From assembly GCF_017377395.1 (NCBI RefSeq), contig NZ_CP061800.1, forward strand, positions 7,275,633-7,339,632: a stretch of DNA of 64,000 nucleotides. Reading direction: 5' to 3'. The notes under the pieces were generated by a model. It was not told where the DNA came from. It did not search any database and saw only the letters and a program-made list of their open reading frames with translations. Made by a program: the position numbers and the translations under genes. The stretch's first letter is position 1; each line of letters begins with the position of its first letter. Origin of the DNA: Desulfonema magnum. GTDB lineage: Bacteria; Desulfobacterota; Desulfobacteria; Desulfobacterales; 4be13. Shown piece after piece: positions 17,674 through 25,835 of this stretch.

Positions 17674-18265
17674 TTAAAAAATCTCCATTGACGCCTCAGT
17701 AATTGCATTGGTAAATTTGGCATCCTCCATGTTGGCATCAACTTCAAGAATTTCAATGCCCGGGTTCAATGTTTCACGAAGTGCCCGGGTGAAGACCTGA
17801 TCTTCTTCAGGATCATAAGTCGGATTCCCCGGACAATCCGCTCCTGACCATCCTTGAAGCGGTATCAGAACCTTTACCGGCCCCCGGGCCTGATTCAGTT
17901 TTTTTGAAAACGCTTCTGCAACTGTTTTTAATTCATCAGGCGAGAGGCGGACCCATGTCCGAAATTTATCCAGTTTGTATTGTCGCCGCTTATGGTATTC
18001 TGGTTTGTATTTGGATTTGGCCGGGGTCATGTGGTTCACACTGCATGTGGATATAATCTGGGGAATACCGGCCCTTCCGGCATTGCCTCAAAGCTACTCC
18101 CGCCGACTGATGCTACACGATCCGGAGAGATATCTGTCCGGAATGAGGCTGCTGTCCCTTTTCGCATGGAGATATCCATCAGCAGGGGAGTCAGTCCGAG
18201 GTTTTGTATCCTGTCTTTTAAGTATAATGTCTCCTTCCCCTTGGTGTCCAGGGTGGAAATGATCA
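17674..18265 (-). pseudogene. Tm-1-like / UPF0261 gene, internally deleted
   Basis: Two ends of one family are present but the middle is missing. The first part (18265 down to about 18043) reads LIISTLDTKGKETLYLKDRI, MDISMRKGT and VASVGGSSFEAMPEG, the start of Tm-1-like ATP-binding proteins. After a stop and frame change, the second part (18039-17674) reads LNQARGPVKVLIPLQGWSG, NPTYDPEEDQVFTRALRETL and EILEVDANMED, their C-terminus. The family is about 400 residues, so roughly 200-250 codons are lost. The 5' end is cut by the ISKra4-like element. It was probably the first gene of the HD/LpdD-like/UbiX cluster. Confidence 0.75.
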
Positions 18266-19941
18266 GAGTGTAACCTAAATGCGTTTTAGTAATATCAGGA
18301 CGCTTTCCTTAATATTTGCTGATGATTAACGTGATTCCCCAATTCATCATAATCATCAGTTATTCCCAGGGCACTTAAAGCATCATGATAATAAAAACTT
18401 CTTTCCAATTCCATGTGAAACTGCCAGTACGCATCCCAGTCGCTGCCGGTATAAACAGAACGTAAAAGCAGTATGGCTTCCGCTCCGTCTGCTGACCAGC
18501 GCCGCCCGGTGCCTTCCGTCCGATCTTTGCAGTATGGCCGCATGTTGATTCAACCACGCCTGACCCGATGGGATAACCTTTTTTTCAAATAGTCATCATA
18601 ATGCATCCATTCCTGATGATTTTTAAAATACCTTATTGCCGTTTTTACGGATTCGGTCCGAGCCGCGCTGAGAGTCCCCTCTCCCATCATGTGTTCCAGC
18701 CCTCCGATAACCCATTGGACACGACCTTTCAGGATGAGAAGCAGATTATCATAAACCCATTTCCTTCCTTCAGGTGTCCTTTCTCCGAAAACAGCATTGG
18801 CGACTTTCCAGAGATACTCAGTAACATGAATAATATCCGGAATACCTGTATGTTCAACCCCGTTAAGTATCTCTGCAATCAGAGTCCGTAATGACAATGC
18901 CCCGTCCATAACAACGACCAGGGGATTTTTGTTTTCAGGATCACGCTGCCGGGCGCAGTTCACAATCTCTGTCATCACCTCGCTTCTCGGACGCTCCAGG
19001 CCTGCCATTCGTCTGATATTTTCCGCACGGACCTCGGATTTTTTGTTATCTTTTTCCTGCTTTTCAGAGTATACCAGATTTCCGGCAACTTCCTCCGGAT
19101 TTCTTTCTTTGGGCGCAATTCCATAACTGACACCCACCATTGCCTCTTTTTTTTTGGCGTTTTTCGCCTTTGCCAAGGCGGTATCTTATTTTGGCAGCCT
19201 CGCTTTTGATAACTGACACGCCGATACCGTCTACCGTCAGACCCTATGACATTAATTGAACCTTCGTCGTTTTTTTCAGGAGGTTCCTTCTGACCATAAT
19301 ACTGATCATAATTCATGTATGTCTCCCGGCTTACGGATTCAAACCGGTTTGAATATACTTTGATGCCCATAAGCTTTTCCAGAGAAACAGATGATTCTTC
19401 AAAGGTGTTTCGGATACATAAAATATCCATCCATTCCTGAAGGAGATATGAATAACAGTTGCGGGGCAAGTTGGCACGGGCATCCAAAGGCATGACACCA
19501 GGTCTGCCCTCACAGCGGTAACAGGTACGGGGAACTTTGAATTTGTCGAATACTGAAAAATAGTCCTTACCCCGAAGACCACTTTCACGTTTTAAAACAT
19601 CCCCGTCCTCCGATGTCAGTTCCGGCCCCTCATCCCCTGTGCCTTTCGCAGCAAAATAGCACTGCATGGCTGTCAGGCCGATTTTCATAACATATGAAAA
19701 AACGGACTGCTCCATTTCATATGCTTCAAGTTCCGATGCATGTTCCTTAACAAATTCAAAAAGTTCGCTGACCTGCAAATTACCATTTACTATACTTTCT
19801 TCCATTGAAAATGCCTGCATGATTCCCCCTTTCTGTTTCCTGTATAATATTATGCAATAAAGAGGGACAGATAGCAAGCATCTTATTTTAACTATTCAAT
19901 ATTAATATTATTGTTACTTACAACACATTTAGGTTACACTC
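18266..19941 (-). mobile_element. ISKra4-like element with 20-bp TIRs
   Basis: GAGTGTAACCTAAATGCGTT at 18266 and the complement of the right end (GAGTGTAACCTAAATGTGTT, ending 19941) are inverted repeats with one mismatch in 20. The element contains one frameshifted transposase. Left, it abuts the UPF0261-like fragment; right, it abuts the 5' fragment of the IS1182-like transposase. No clean target duplication is visible. Confidence 0.85.
18295..19820 (-). pseudogene. ISKra4-family transposase, frameshifted
   Basis: Starts at ATG 19820 behind AAAGGGGG. The frame changes at an A9 run (about 19150) where RRKTPKKKRQWW should be KAKNAKKKEAMVGVSYGI. It changes again at an A7 run (about 18580) where KKRLSHRVRRG should read GYPIGSGVVESTCGH, and once more near 18520 to reach TEGTGRRWSADGAEAILLL. 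Recognisable parts are the zinc-ribbon-like CYRCEGRPGVMPLDARANLP and VVVMDGALSLRTLIAEIL (catalytic D). They continue with SLTYIL-equivalent HVTEYLWKVANAVFGE and the C-terminal RSVYTGSDWDAYWQFHME. With three breaks it is most likely dead. Confidence 0.8.
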
Positions 19942-20086
19942 AAATGATTGAAAAAAATTTTGAGGAAGCTTTCACCCCGGAATGGGTAAGCAATAATATA
20001 ACCGATCAGGCAAACGAACTCGTTGTCCTGAAGAAAATCATTCCGAGGCAGAAAATAGCGGAGAGGCTGACCCCCTTTTTATAATG
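19942..20086 (+). pseudogene. 5' fragment of IS1182-like transposase (second copy)
   Basis: Encodes MIEKNFEEAFTPEWVSNN, then ELVVLKKIIPRQKIAERLTP, nearly identical to the start of the transposase at 11961-10637 but on the other strand. It shares the same frame-breaking CCCCCTTTTT run. It is cut at its 5' side by the ISKra4-like element and at its 3' side, exactly at a TA, by the IS630 element. Confidence 0.8.
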
Positions 20087-21218
20087 ATAAGTATCTGACC
20101 AAAAGTTTTTTATATTTATTTAAATATTTGATCAATAATTTATTGACAATAAAAAAATATGACATATAGTTTATGGCAGACATGAAAATAATCCGAAATT
20201 TGCCGAAAGGAGTCTGCGTTATGAAAAAAGTCCTCGATCTGACGGAACCCGAACTGACCACCCTGCAGTCCGCACAGAAGAATCACCCGTGTGCCAGGGT
20301 GCGCGACAGGGCGCGTGTCATAATTCTCAGCAACAAAGGTCGGCAGGTGAAAAAAATAGCGGATATCTGTGAGATGACCTGCCAGACGGTTTACACCGTC
20401 ATAAGCAGGTGGGAGGAAAACGGTCTCGGAGGACTGTATGGCTGTCCGCGTTCCGGCCGCCCCTGTGTTCTGACCCCGGAGGATGAGGATCACATTCATC
20501 AGATGGTTGAGGAGGAACCCCGTTCGGTGAACAAAATCATCGCCGTCCTCGAAGATGACCGGGTAAGAAAGTCAGCAGATCCGCGGTGAGACGTGTGATT
20601 AAAAAGAAACGGACCTGGAAACGGATCCGCAAATCTCTCAGAGGAAAACGGGACGATGAGAAATTTGAGAAGGCACAGGAAAAAATCGCCGACCTGGAGA
20701 AACGTCAGGAGAACGGAGAAATCGATGTCCGCTATTTTGACGAATCCGATTTCTGTCCGACCCCCTGTGTGCCTTACGCCTGGCAGCCGAAGGGCGAATA
20801 TATCGAAGTCCCCTTCACACCTTTTATATTCGAAGGCGGAGGAACGGACGCTGATCTCGTGATCGCATGCTTCGACAGCTTCAGCGAGTCGATTTCGCAA
20901 AAAACCTTTGTAATCATGGATAATTCGTCCGTTCATAAGAGCAAAAAATTCCTGTCATGTCTGCCTGAGTGGCATAAAAAAGGGCTGAATATAAAATTCT
21001 TACCCACATATTCTCCCGAACTGAATCTTATCGAAATACTGTGGCGTAAAATCAAATACGAGTGGCTGCCTTTCTCCGCGTATATTTCATTCTCCAAACT
21101 GGAAGAACATCTTGATAATATTTTATTGAATCTGGGTTCTCAGTATACTGTCGAGTTCTCATAATAGTTAAAAAATTTTTGATTAAATATTTATAAAAAA
21201 CTTTTGGTCAGGTACTTA
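20087..21218 (+). mobile_element. IS630-family element, source type for the MITEs
   Basis: Left end ATAAGTATCTGACCAAAAGT and right end (complement) TAAGTACCTGACCAAAAGT are inverted repeats of about 26 bp. Insertion is at TA. The ends are shared with the short elements at 5508, 45945, 55350 and 61119. Confidence 0.8.
20221..21164 (+). pseudogene. IS630-family transposase with frameshift and deletion
   Basis: ATG 20221 behind AAAGGAG. The first part (to 20589) is the HTH region (QVKKIADICEMTCQTVYTVI, GLYGCPRSGRP). After a lost base near 20563, the frame continues from 20586 with VRRVIKKKRTWKRIRKSL and the catalytic motifs DVRYFDESDF (D), TFVIMDNSSVHKSKKF (D) and SPELNLIEILWRKIKYEW (E). Between EYIEVP and FIFEGG about 15 residues present in relatives appear deleted. 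It is therefore probably inactive, unless the frameshift is bypassed. Confidence 0.82.
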
Positions 21219-21578
21219 GAAGAGGCTGTTAACGCCCCTGCAGGGGTTTTAGTAGCGGCCGCTCCTAAGGAGCTTGGCAGTTTCTGTCTGATTCGTTATA
21301 ATCCGGAAAAAATTTGGCTCACTGACTGCCTGAATACTGTTTTTACCCCATTGACAAGCCTGCTGTTCTTCTATAGAAAATTATAAGCTGTCTGTTCTGT
21401 CATTGTACAGGCTTTGTGAATCTTACCTCAGTTACAGCCTCAGTCCGAACCCTGTGATTGTTTTTATCGTCTGATTTAAATTTTAATTATTTACAATGCT
21501 TTTTTTTTTATGATAAAGAATCATATTTGGTCAGATCAGTTAAAATCAGGGTTCTTTAATCACAATTTTCAGGCCAGT

Positions 21579-21657
21579 GTTCCAAAACCGGGCATGATCC
21601 GATATTTATCATATTGATTCAATATGTTAAAAAAATAAGTCCAGTTTTGAAACACTG
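21579..21657. repeat. ~80-bp palindromic element, second copy
   Basis: GTGTTCCAAAACCGGGCATG and the complementary AAGTCCAGTTTTGAAACACT flank CCGATATTTATCATATTGATTC, as in the element at 9250-9331. The surrounding 21219-21690 holds no gene that I can see; the part just after the IS (21222-21290) is GC-rich. Confidence 0.55.
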
Positions 21658-21690
21658 CCAGTTTTCAAATCAGATGATAAGGTGGCGGGG

Positions 21691-24591
21691 ATGGAACCAT
21701 TACAACAAATTTCTCCCAAATCTGTATTAAGAGACTATTTCGGCTATACCCGTTTCCGTGAACATCAGGAAGAAATTATCCAGGACCTGATAGCAGGAAA
21801 AGACGCTTTTGCCCTCATGCCCACTGGCAGCGGGAAATCCCTCTGCTACCAGATTCCGGCAATGATCCGCCCCGGGGTGGGCATTGTGGTTTCCCCTCTG
21901 ATTGCGCTAATGCAGGATCAGGTGGACGCGCTGAGGCAAAACGGCGTCCGGGCAGATTTCCTGAATTCCAGCCTGACCATGGAAGGTGCCAGGGAAGTCA
22001 GTCAGCGGGTGATTTCCGGACAAACCGATCTTTTGTATGTGGCTCCGGAACGGCTTATGACCACTGGTTTCCAACGCCTGCTGACCCAGACCCGTGTGGC
22101 CCTGTTTGCCATTGACGAAGCCCACTGTGTTTCTCAGTGGGGACATGATTTCCGACCTGAATATTTGCAGATTTCCATTCTTCTGGAACAATTCCCTAAT
22201 ATACCGAGAGTTGCTCTGACAGCAACAGCAGATGCTGTGACCCGCAAGGAAATTTTAGAAAAGCTGAGTTTAAAAAACGCGGGGCAGTTCATTTCAAGTT
22301 TTGACCGCCCCAATATCTGTTACAGCGTGGAACTGAAACAAAGCGGAAGAAAACAGTTAGCGGATTTTCTTCAGGCCGGACACTCCGGGGACGCGGGAAT
22401 TATCTATTGCCGAAGTCGCAATAAAGTCGAATCAACCGCTGAATGGCTTTCCGGACGGGGATACACAGCGCTTCCGTATCATGCAGGAATGGATCAGGCC
22501 TCAAGATTACATCATCAGCGCCGGTTTCTTCAGGAAGACGGCGTGATTATCGTTGCCACCATCGCCTTTGGCATGGGGATTGACAAGCCGGATGTCCGTT
22601 TTGTGGCGCATCTGGATATGCCAAAGAATATGGAGACGTATTACCAGGAAACGGGCAGAGCCGGACGTGACGGACTGCCTGCAAATGCCTGGATGGTTTA
22701 CAGCCTCGGAGATGTGGTCGCGTTGCGCCAGATGCTGGATAAGTCCGCAGGCAATACGCAGTTTATAAGAACCCAGCAACGAAAAACAGAGGCCATGTTG
22801 GGATTTTGTGAAACCACCCAGTGTCGGCGTCAGGTGCTTTTAAGTTATTTCGGGGAAACTCTTCCCGAGCCTTGCGGAAATTGTGATACCTGCCAGGGAA
22901 AGGTTGAGACCTGGGACGGAACTGTTGCCGCGCAAAAAGCCCTTTCCTGTGTGTATCGGACCGGCCAGCGTTTCGGGGCGGAATATCTGAGTGATGTGCT
23001 TACAGGAAAAGATAACGAAAGAATCCGTCGTTTCAGACATGACAAAGTCTCGACCTTTGGCATTGGCTCGGAACTTTCTAAAAAAGAATGGAAATCCGTA
23101 TTTCGCCAACTGATTGCCGCGGGGCTGCTTTGTTCGGACATGGAAACCAAGGGCGGATTCTATCTGCCTCCTCAGAGCCGCCCGGTTCTGAGAGGAGAAC
23201 AGCGTGTCCTGTTTCGCAAAGACCCGGTTCCGTCAAAAAAAGAACGGGGATTCCGATCCCCTGGTGAACGAAAAGAAGAATTCAATGATCCCGCGTCCAT
23301 GCTCCTTTGGGAAGGATTACGGGATGTGCGCCTGGAGATTGCGAAACAAAAGGATGTCCCGCCTTATGTCATCTTTCATGACACCACTCTGAGAGAACTG
23401 GTGCTATATCTTCCCCGGTCTTTGGAAGAAATGAGGAGAATTTACGGAATTGGCAGAAAAAAACTTGAACTTTACGGAGAGGCGTTTCTGGAGGTTATTC
23501 AGCAGCATGTTCAGGAATACGGCGTTCCGGATGAACTTCCTGAAAGACTGAAAAAACGGGAGCAGGTCCAAACCGCGCCGCTGACAACCAATTCTTTTTC
23601 TTCCACTGTGATGGAGACGCTGGCACTCTTTAAAAAAGGGATGACACCGGAGCAAATTGCCGAGCATCGGGAATTAAAAACAGACACCATTTACACCCAT
23701 TTCTCAAAAGCCATTGAGGAAAATGATCTCTCTGTTGATGAGATCATATCTCTGACACAGGAAGAAGTTTTTGAAATTGAAAAGGCTTTTCATGCCTTGC
23801 CATCGGATCAGAAAGAGGCCTTAAAACCGATTTTTGATCAGTTTCAGGGAAGGTATGACTATGGAATATTACGCTGTATTCGTGCGGGGCTGTTTGAGAA
23901 CCAGGATAAAAAACAGAACCGTTTTGACAAACAAATGGTATGTCTGGCTGTATCCCGTAAATATTCAAGGTATTGTATCGCGGGAAAAGTACTTTCCTCC
24001 GCTGTTGGCGAATGGATCAGACCTGTAAGCACCCGGGAAAACCGGGAACTTTCGATAAATGATATCCTTCTTCCCAATAAAAAAATCCCAAAGCTCCTGG
24101 ATATTATAACGCTCTCACTCATAAAACCTGCCCCGTATTCCTATCAGACAGAAAACCATATCATAGATGAAAACCGATCCTGGATAAAAACCGGAGAATT
24201 CTCCCTGTCAGATATCCCCAAGCTGTGTGACTGCCCTGAATCCCTGTGGACAGACGGATTTCACAGCTACAATGGTTTTAATGACAGAATTCCCCAGGAA
24301 ATGGCCGATGAAAAACTGTCATCCTCTCTGTTGTTTATAAAACCGGAGAATGTGTGTATCACCGTGGGCCAGGAATCCTATGATAAAAAGGTACGCGCAA
24401 AATTCGATTTTAATGATAAACGCTATTGTCTGGTCATAACTGATCCTGTCATGGAAAGCAAATATCTTAAAAAAAATGAGGGGCAATATCCTGTCAATAC
24501 AAATCATCTCTATTTTTGTGTGAGCGTCGGCGAACCTTATAACGGCTATTGCTATAAGCTTGTGGCAGGAATATTGGGATTTGATAATTGA
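21691..24591 (+). CDS. recQ: RecQ helicase with extra HTH and putative dual-OB domain
   Basis: ATP-dependent 3'-5' DNA helicase with an unusual tail, 966 residues against about 600-700 for ordinary RecQ. Order: helicase core with MPTGSGKSLCYQIP (Walker A, about 50), DEAHCVSQWGHDFRP and QETGRAGRDG; a zinc-binding segment with Cys in CETTQC...CGNCDTC (about 375-400); winged-helix RQC; HRDC domain (about 535-610); an extra HTH (MTPEQIAEHRELKTDTIY, about 640-705); and a C-terminal 220-residue region (CLAVSRKYSRYCIAGKVLSS, GEWIRPVSTRENRELS). The last region resembles the dual-OB (DuOB) domain, which is an inference. The start chosen is ATG 21691, 9 bp inside a GTG, behind AAGGTGG. It is followed by two DUF488 genes on the same strand. 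Confidence 0.9.
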   Translation: MEPLQQISPKSVLRDYFGYTRFREHQEEIIQDLIAGKDAFALMPTGSGKSLCYQIPAMIRPGVGIVVSPLIALMQDQVDALRQNGVRADFLNSSLTMEGAREVSQRVISGQTDLLYVAPERLMTTGFQRLLTQTRVALFAIDEAHCVSQWGHDFRPEYLQISILLEQFPNIPRVALTATADAVTRKEILEKLSLKNAGQFISSFDRPNICYSVELKQSGRKQLADFLQAGHSGDAGIIYCRSRNKVESTAEWLSGRGYTALPYHAGMDQASRLHHQRRFLQEDGVIIVATIAFGMGIDKPDVRFVAHLDMPKNMETYYQETGRAGRDGLPANAWMVYSLGDVVALRQMLDKSAGNTQFIRTQQRKTEAMLGFCETTQCRRQVLLSYFGETLPEPCGNCDTCQGKVETWDGTVAAQKALSCVYRTGQRFGAEYLSDVLTGKDNERIRRFRHDKVSTFGIGSELSKKEWKSVFRQLIAAGLLCSDMETKGGFYLPPQSRPVLRGEQRVLFRKDPVPSKKERGFRSPGERKEEFNDPASMLLWEGLRDVRLEIAKQKDVPPYVIFHDTTLRELVLYLPRSLEEMRRIYGIGRKKLELYGEAFLEVIQQHVQEYGVPDELPERLKKREQVQTAPLTTNSFSSTVMETLALFKKGMTPEQIAEHRELKTDTIYTHFSKAIEENDLSVDEIISLTQEEVFEIEKAFHALPSDQKEALKPIFDQFQGRYDYGILRCIRAGLFENQDKKQNRFDKQMVCLAVSRKYSRYCIAGKVLSSAVGEWIRPVSTRENRELSINDILLPNKKIPKLLDIITLSLIKPAPYSYQTENHIIDENRSWIKTGEFSLSDIPKLCDCPESLWTDGFHSYNGFNDRIPQEMADEKLSSSLLFIKPENVCITVGQESYDKKVRAKFDFNDKRYCLVITDPVMESKYLKKNEGQYPVNTNHLYFCVSVGEPYNGYCYKLVAGILGFDN

Positions 24592-24732
24592 TAATTGATA
24601 ATTGATAATTGATAGTCAGATGGAAAATTCACACACATTCTTGTTCCCACGCGAAGCGTGGAAACGAGATCGCTAAAGATCTTTTCCATTTGCTGACACT
24701 TGATAATTCTCAATTCTCAATTCTCAATTGTT
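24588..24732. repeat. Composite repeat module: heptamer arrays around a TTCCCACGC hairpin
   Basis: GATAATTGATAATTGATAAT, then CAGATGGAAAATTCA, then a GTTCCCACGCGAAGCGTGGAAA hairpin core with ACGAGAT, then TTGCTGA, then TTCTCAATTCTCAATTCTC. The same order of modules is seen at 56975-57167 and partly at 45656-45735. Confidence 0.7.
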
Positions 24733-24749
24733 TATGAGGTTAAATATAA

Positions 24750-25346
24750 ATGAATAAGATATACACCATTGGTCACTCAACGCACGCTTCAGACGCGTTT
24801 GTCAGATTGCTGTCAATCCACTGTATCACAGCTGTTTGCGATGTTCGTTCAAGCCCTTATAGCAAATTCAATCCCCAGTTTAATCGCGAGACAATCCGGC
24901 GAGAACTGAAACGACATGGGATTTCATATGTTTTTCTCGGAAAGGAATTAGGACCGAGAAGTGATGACCCCGCGTGTTATGAGAACGGTAAAGTGCAATA
25001 CAGCAAGCTTGCAGAAACAGATATCTTCAGCAAAGGCATTGACAGATTAAAGAACGGAATGAAATCATATCATATTGCGCTGATGTGTTCGGAGAAGGAT
25101 CCGATCACATGCCACAGAATGATTTTAATATGCCGCCATCTTCGCTCTCACGATATTGAAATTCAACATATTCTGGAAGATGGCAGACTTGAGAATAATC
25201 GTGATTCGGAGAAACGGCTGATGGAAATGCTCAAGATTCCCCCGGCGGACTTATTTGACAGTGAGGAAGACCTTATTCAGCGCGCCTACGATAAACAAAG
25301 TGAAAGAATAGCATACATCATAAAGGAAACAGAACCACATGAGTAA
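24750..25346 (+). CDS. DUF488 family protein A
   Basis: A 198-residue DUF488 protein. Conserved blocks: IYTIGHSTHASDAF at the N-terminus, VCDVRSSPYSKFNPQF, YVFLGKELGPR, and the late ALMCSEKDPITCHRMILICR motif with two Cys and a His. The biochemical function of DUF488 is not settled; the Cys/Glu/His cluster suggests a catalytic or metal site. It starts at ATG 24750 behind GAGG and overlaps the next DUF488 gene by 8 bp (CATGAGTAAG), so the pair is translationally coupled. With RecQ upstream and a DinG-like helicase downstream, a nucleic-acid role is the best inference. Confidence 0.85.
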   Translation: MNKIYTIGHSTHASDAFVRLLSIHCITAVCDVRSSPYSKFNPQFNRETIRRELKRHGISYVFLGKELGPRSDDPACYENGKVQYSKLAETDIFSKGIDRLKNGMKSYHIALMCSEKDPITCHRMILICRHLRSHDIEIQHILEDGRLENNRDSEKRLMEMLKIPPADLFDSEEDLIQRAYDKQSERIAYIIKETEPHE

Positions 25347-25785
25347 GATAAAACTATTTACCATAGGCTTTACAAAAAAATCCGCGGAAAAATTTTTTAC
25401 AACATTAAACCAGGCCGGTGTAAAGCGCGTCGTTGATGTGCGTCTTAACAATGTTTCTCAGCTGGCAGCATTTGCAAAACGAGATGATTTGTGTTATTTC
25501 CTGAAAACAATATGTAATATAGATTACATACACATACCAAAACTTGCGCCAAACAAGGACATTTTAGATGAATATAAAAAAAATAAGGGGGACTGGTCCG
25601 TGTATGAAAAGCAGTTTCTGAGTCTGATGTCAGAGCGGAAGATTGAAAAAAATATGTCTGGTAACCTGAAGCACGGGGATTGTTTGTTATGCAGCGAACA
25701 TGATCCGCTTCAGTGTCATCGTCGGCTGGTGGCGGAATATCTGAACGAGAAATGGAGAAATATTGAAATAATGCACCTTATGTGA
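25339..25785 (+). CDS. DUF488 family protein B
   Basis: A 148-residue, shorter and diverged DUF488 paralogue: LFTIGFTKKSAEKFF, VKRVVDVRLNNVSQLAAF, YIHIPKLAPNKDIL and LLCSEHDPLQCHRRLVAEYL. It keeps the C-x-E-x-D-P-x-x-C-H-R motif but replaces GHS by GFT and DVRSSPYS by DVRLNNVS. The two paralogues may therefore form a heteromer with one altered site (inference). The start overlaps the end of gene A. It is followed by a short inverted GTGAAGTGA/TCACTTCAC repeat and the chemoreceptor gene. Confidence 0.85.
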   Translation: MSKIKLFTIGFTKKSAEKFFTTLNQAGVKRVVDVRLNNVSQLAAFAKRDDLCYFLKTICNIDYIHIPKLAPNKDILDEYKKNKGDWSVYEKQFLSLMSERKIEKNMSGNLKHGDCLLCSEHDPLQCHRRLVAEYLNEKWRNIEIMHLM

Positions 25786-25835
25786 AGTGAGAAGTGAAAA
25801 TTTTTCACTTCACAGTTTGGAAGGAGAAAAAAATT

